From assembly GCA_029940175.1 (NCBI GenBank), contig JAOZRM010000191.1, positions 1-5,583 of the forward strand: DNA of 5,583 nucleotides, in the 5' to 3' direction. The notes below the pieces were generated by a model. That model saw only the letters and a list, made by a program, of their open reading frames with translations, did not search any database and was not told the origin of the DNA. A program made the position numbers and the translations under genes. The DNA is from Candidatus Sabulitectum sp. (lineage in GTDB: Bacteria; Fermentibacterota; Fermentibacteria; Fermentibacterales; JCC-6). Each line of letters starts with the position of its first letter. Position 1 is the first letter of the stretch. Positions 5,553-5,583 of this stretch are shown one piece after another.

Positions 5553-5583
5553 TTCGGAGGGAGCAGTAAGTACCATTGTGTTC

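Noticed and set aside
5468..5581. Minus-strand frame open from the right edge, possible 3' end of an upstream gene
   Set aside because: Only 37 codons, not recognisable, and other frames there are also open; the edge prevents a decision.
5517..5583. Plus-strand frame from a GTG at 5517 running off the right edge, possible divergent gene
   Set aside because: No ribosome binding site at usable distance and only 22 codons visible without a familiar motif.

Overview
This is a bacterial window with three genes, all on the minus strand. Read in the direction of transcription they are a 1,217-residue multidomain signalling ATPase (5398 to 1745), a secreted beta-propeller-like protein (1312 to 494), and the start of a MATE-family transporter that runs off the left edge (247 to 1). 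Coding is by ordinary bacterial rules: strong Shine-Dalgarno sites, GTG or ATG starts, sigma70-like promoters and a hairpin terminator. Base composition is moderate. Nothing fixes the species. Large AAA/TPR proteins beside small secreted propeller proteins with a terminal WGEIK-type tail suggest an uncultured, probably diderm, environmental lineage, but that is only an inference.

The centrepiece is the large gene. It joins an N-terminal TIR domain, a class III nucleotidyl-cyclase-like domain, a STAND/AAA_16-type NTPase with a clear Walker A and Walker B, a winged-helix and helical connector, and eight TPR units of almost exactly 40 residues. The cyclase-like domain appears to have lost the first metal-binding aspartate and the transition-state asparagine, so it looks like a non-catalytic or binding domain. 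The order effector (TIR), regulatory module, switch NTPase, sensor (TPR) matches the logic of bacterial NLR-like immune and signalling proteins. A one-gene defence or regulated cell-death system is a reasonable hypothesis. No phage-defence neighbours are visible in the window to support it.

From 1313 to 1744 there is a 432-base gap. It holds a good promoter for the secreted protein (TTGACA at 1443-1448, -10 at 1420-1425), a leader of about 100 nt, a small UUCG hairpin just after the large gene's stop codon, and a 54-codon open frame without a start codon that may be a gene remnant. From 248 to 493 lie the terminator of the secreted-protein gene (448-478) and a weaker candidate promoter and a clear ribosome binding site for the MATE gene. 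From 5399 to 5583 is the upstream region of the TIR gene, with two adjacent inverted repeats (5507-5552) and only a weak promoter candidate. Each gene seems to have its own promoter, so they are probably separate transcription units and not one operon.
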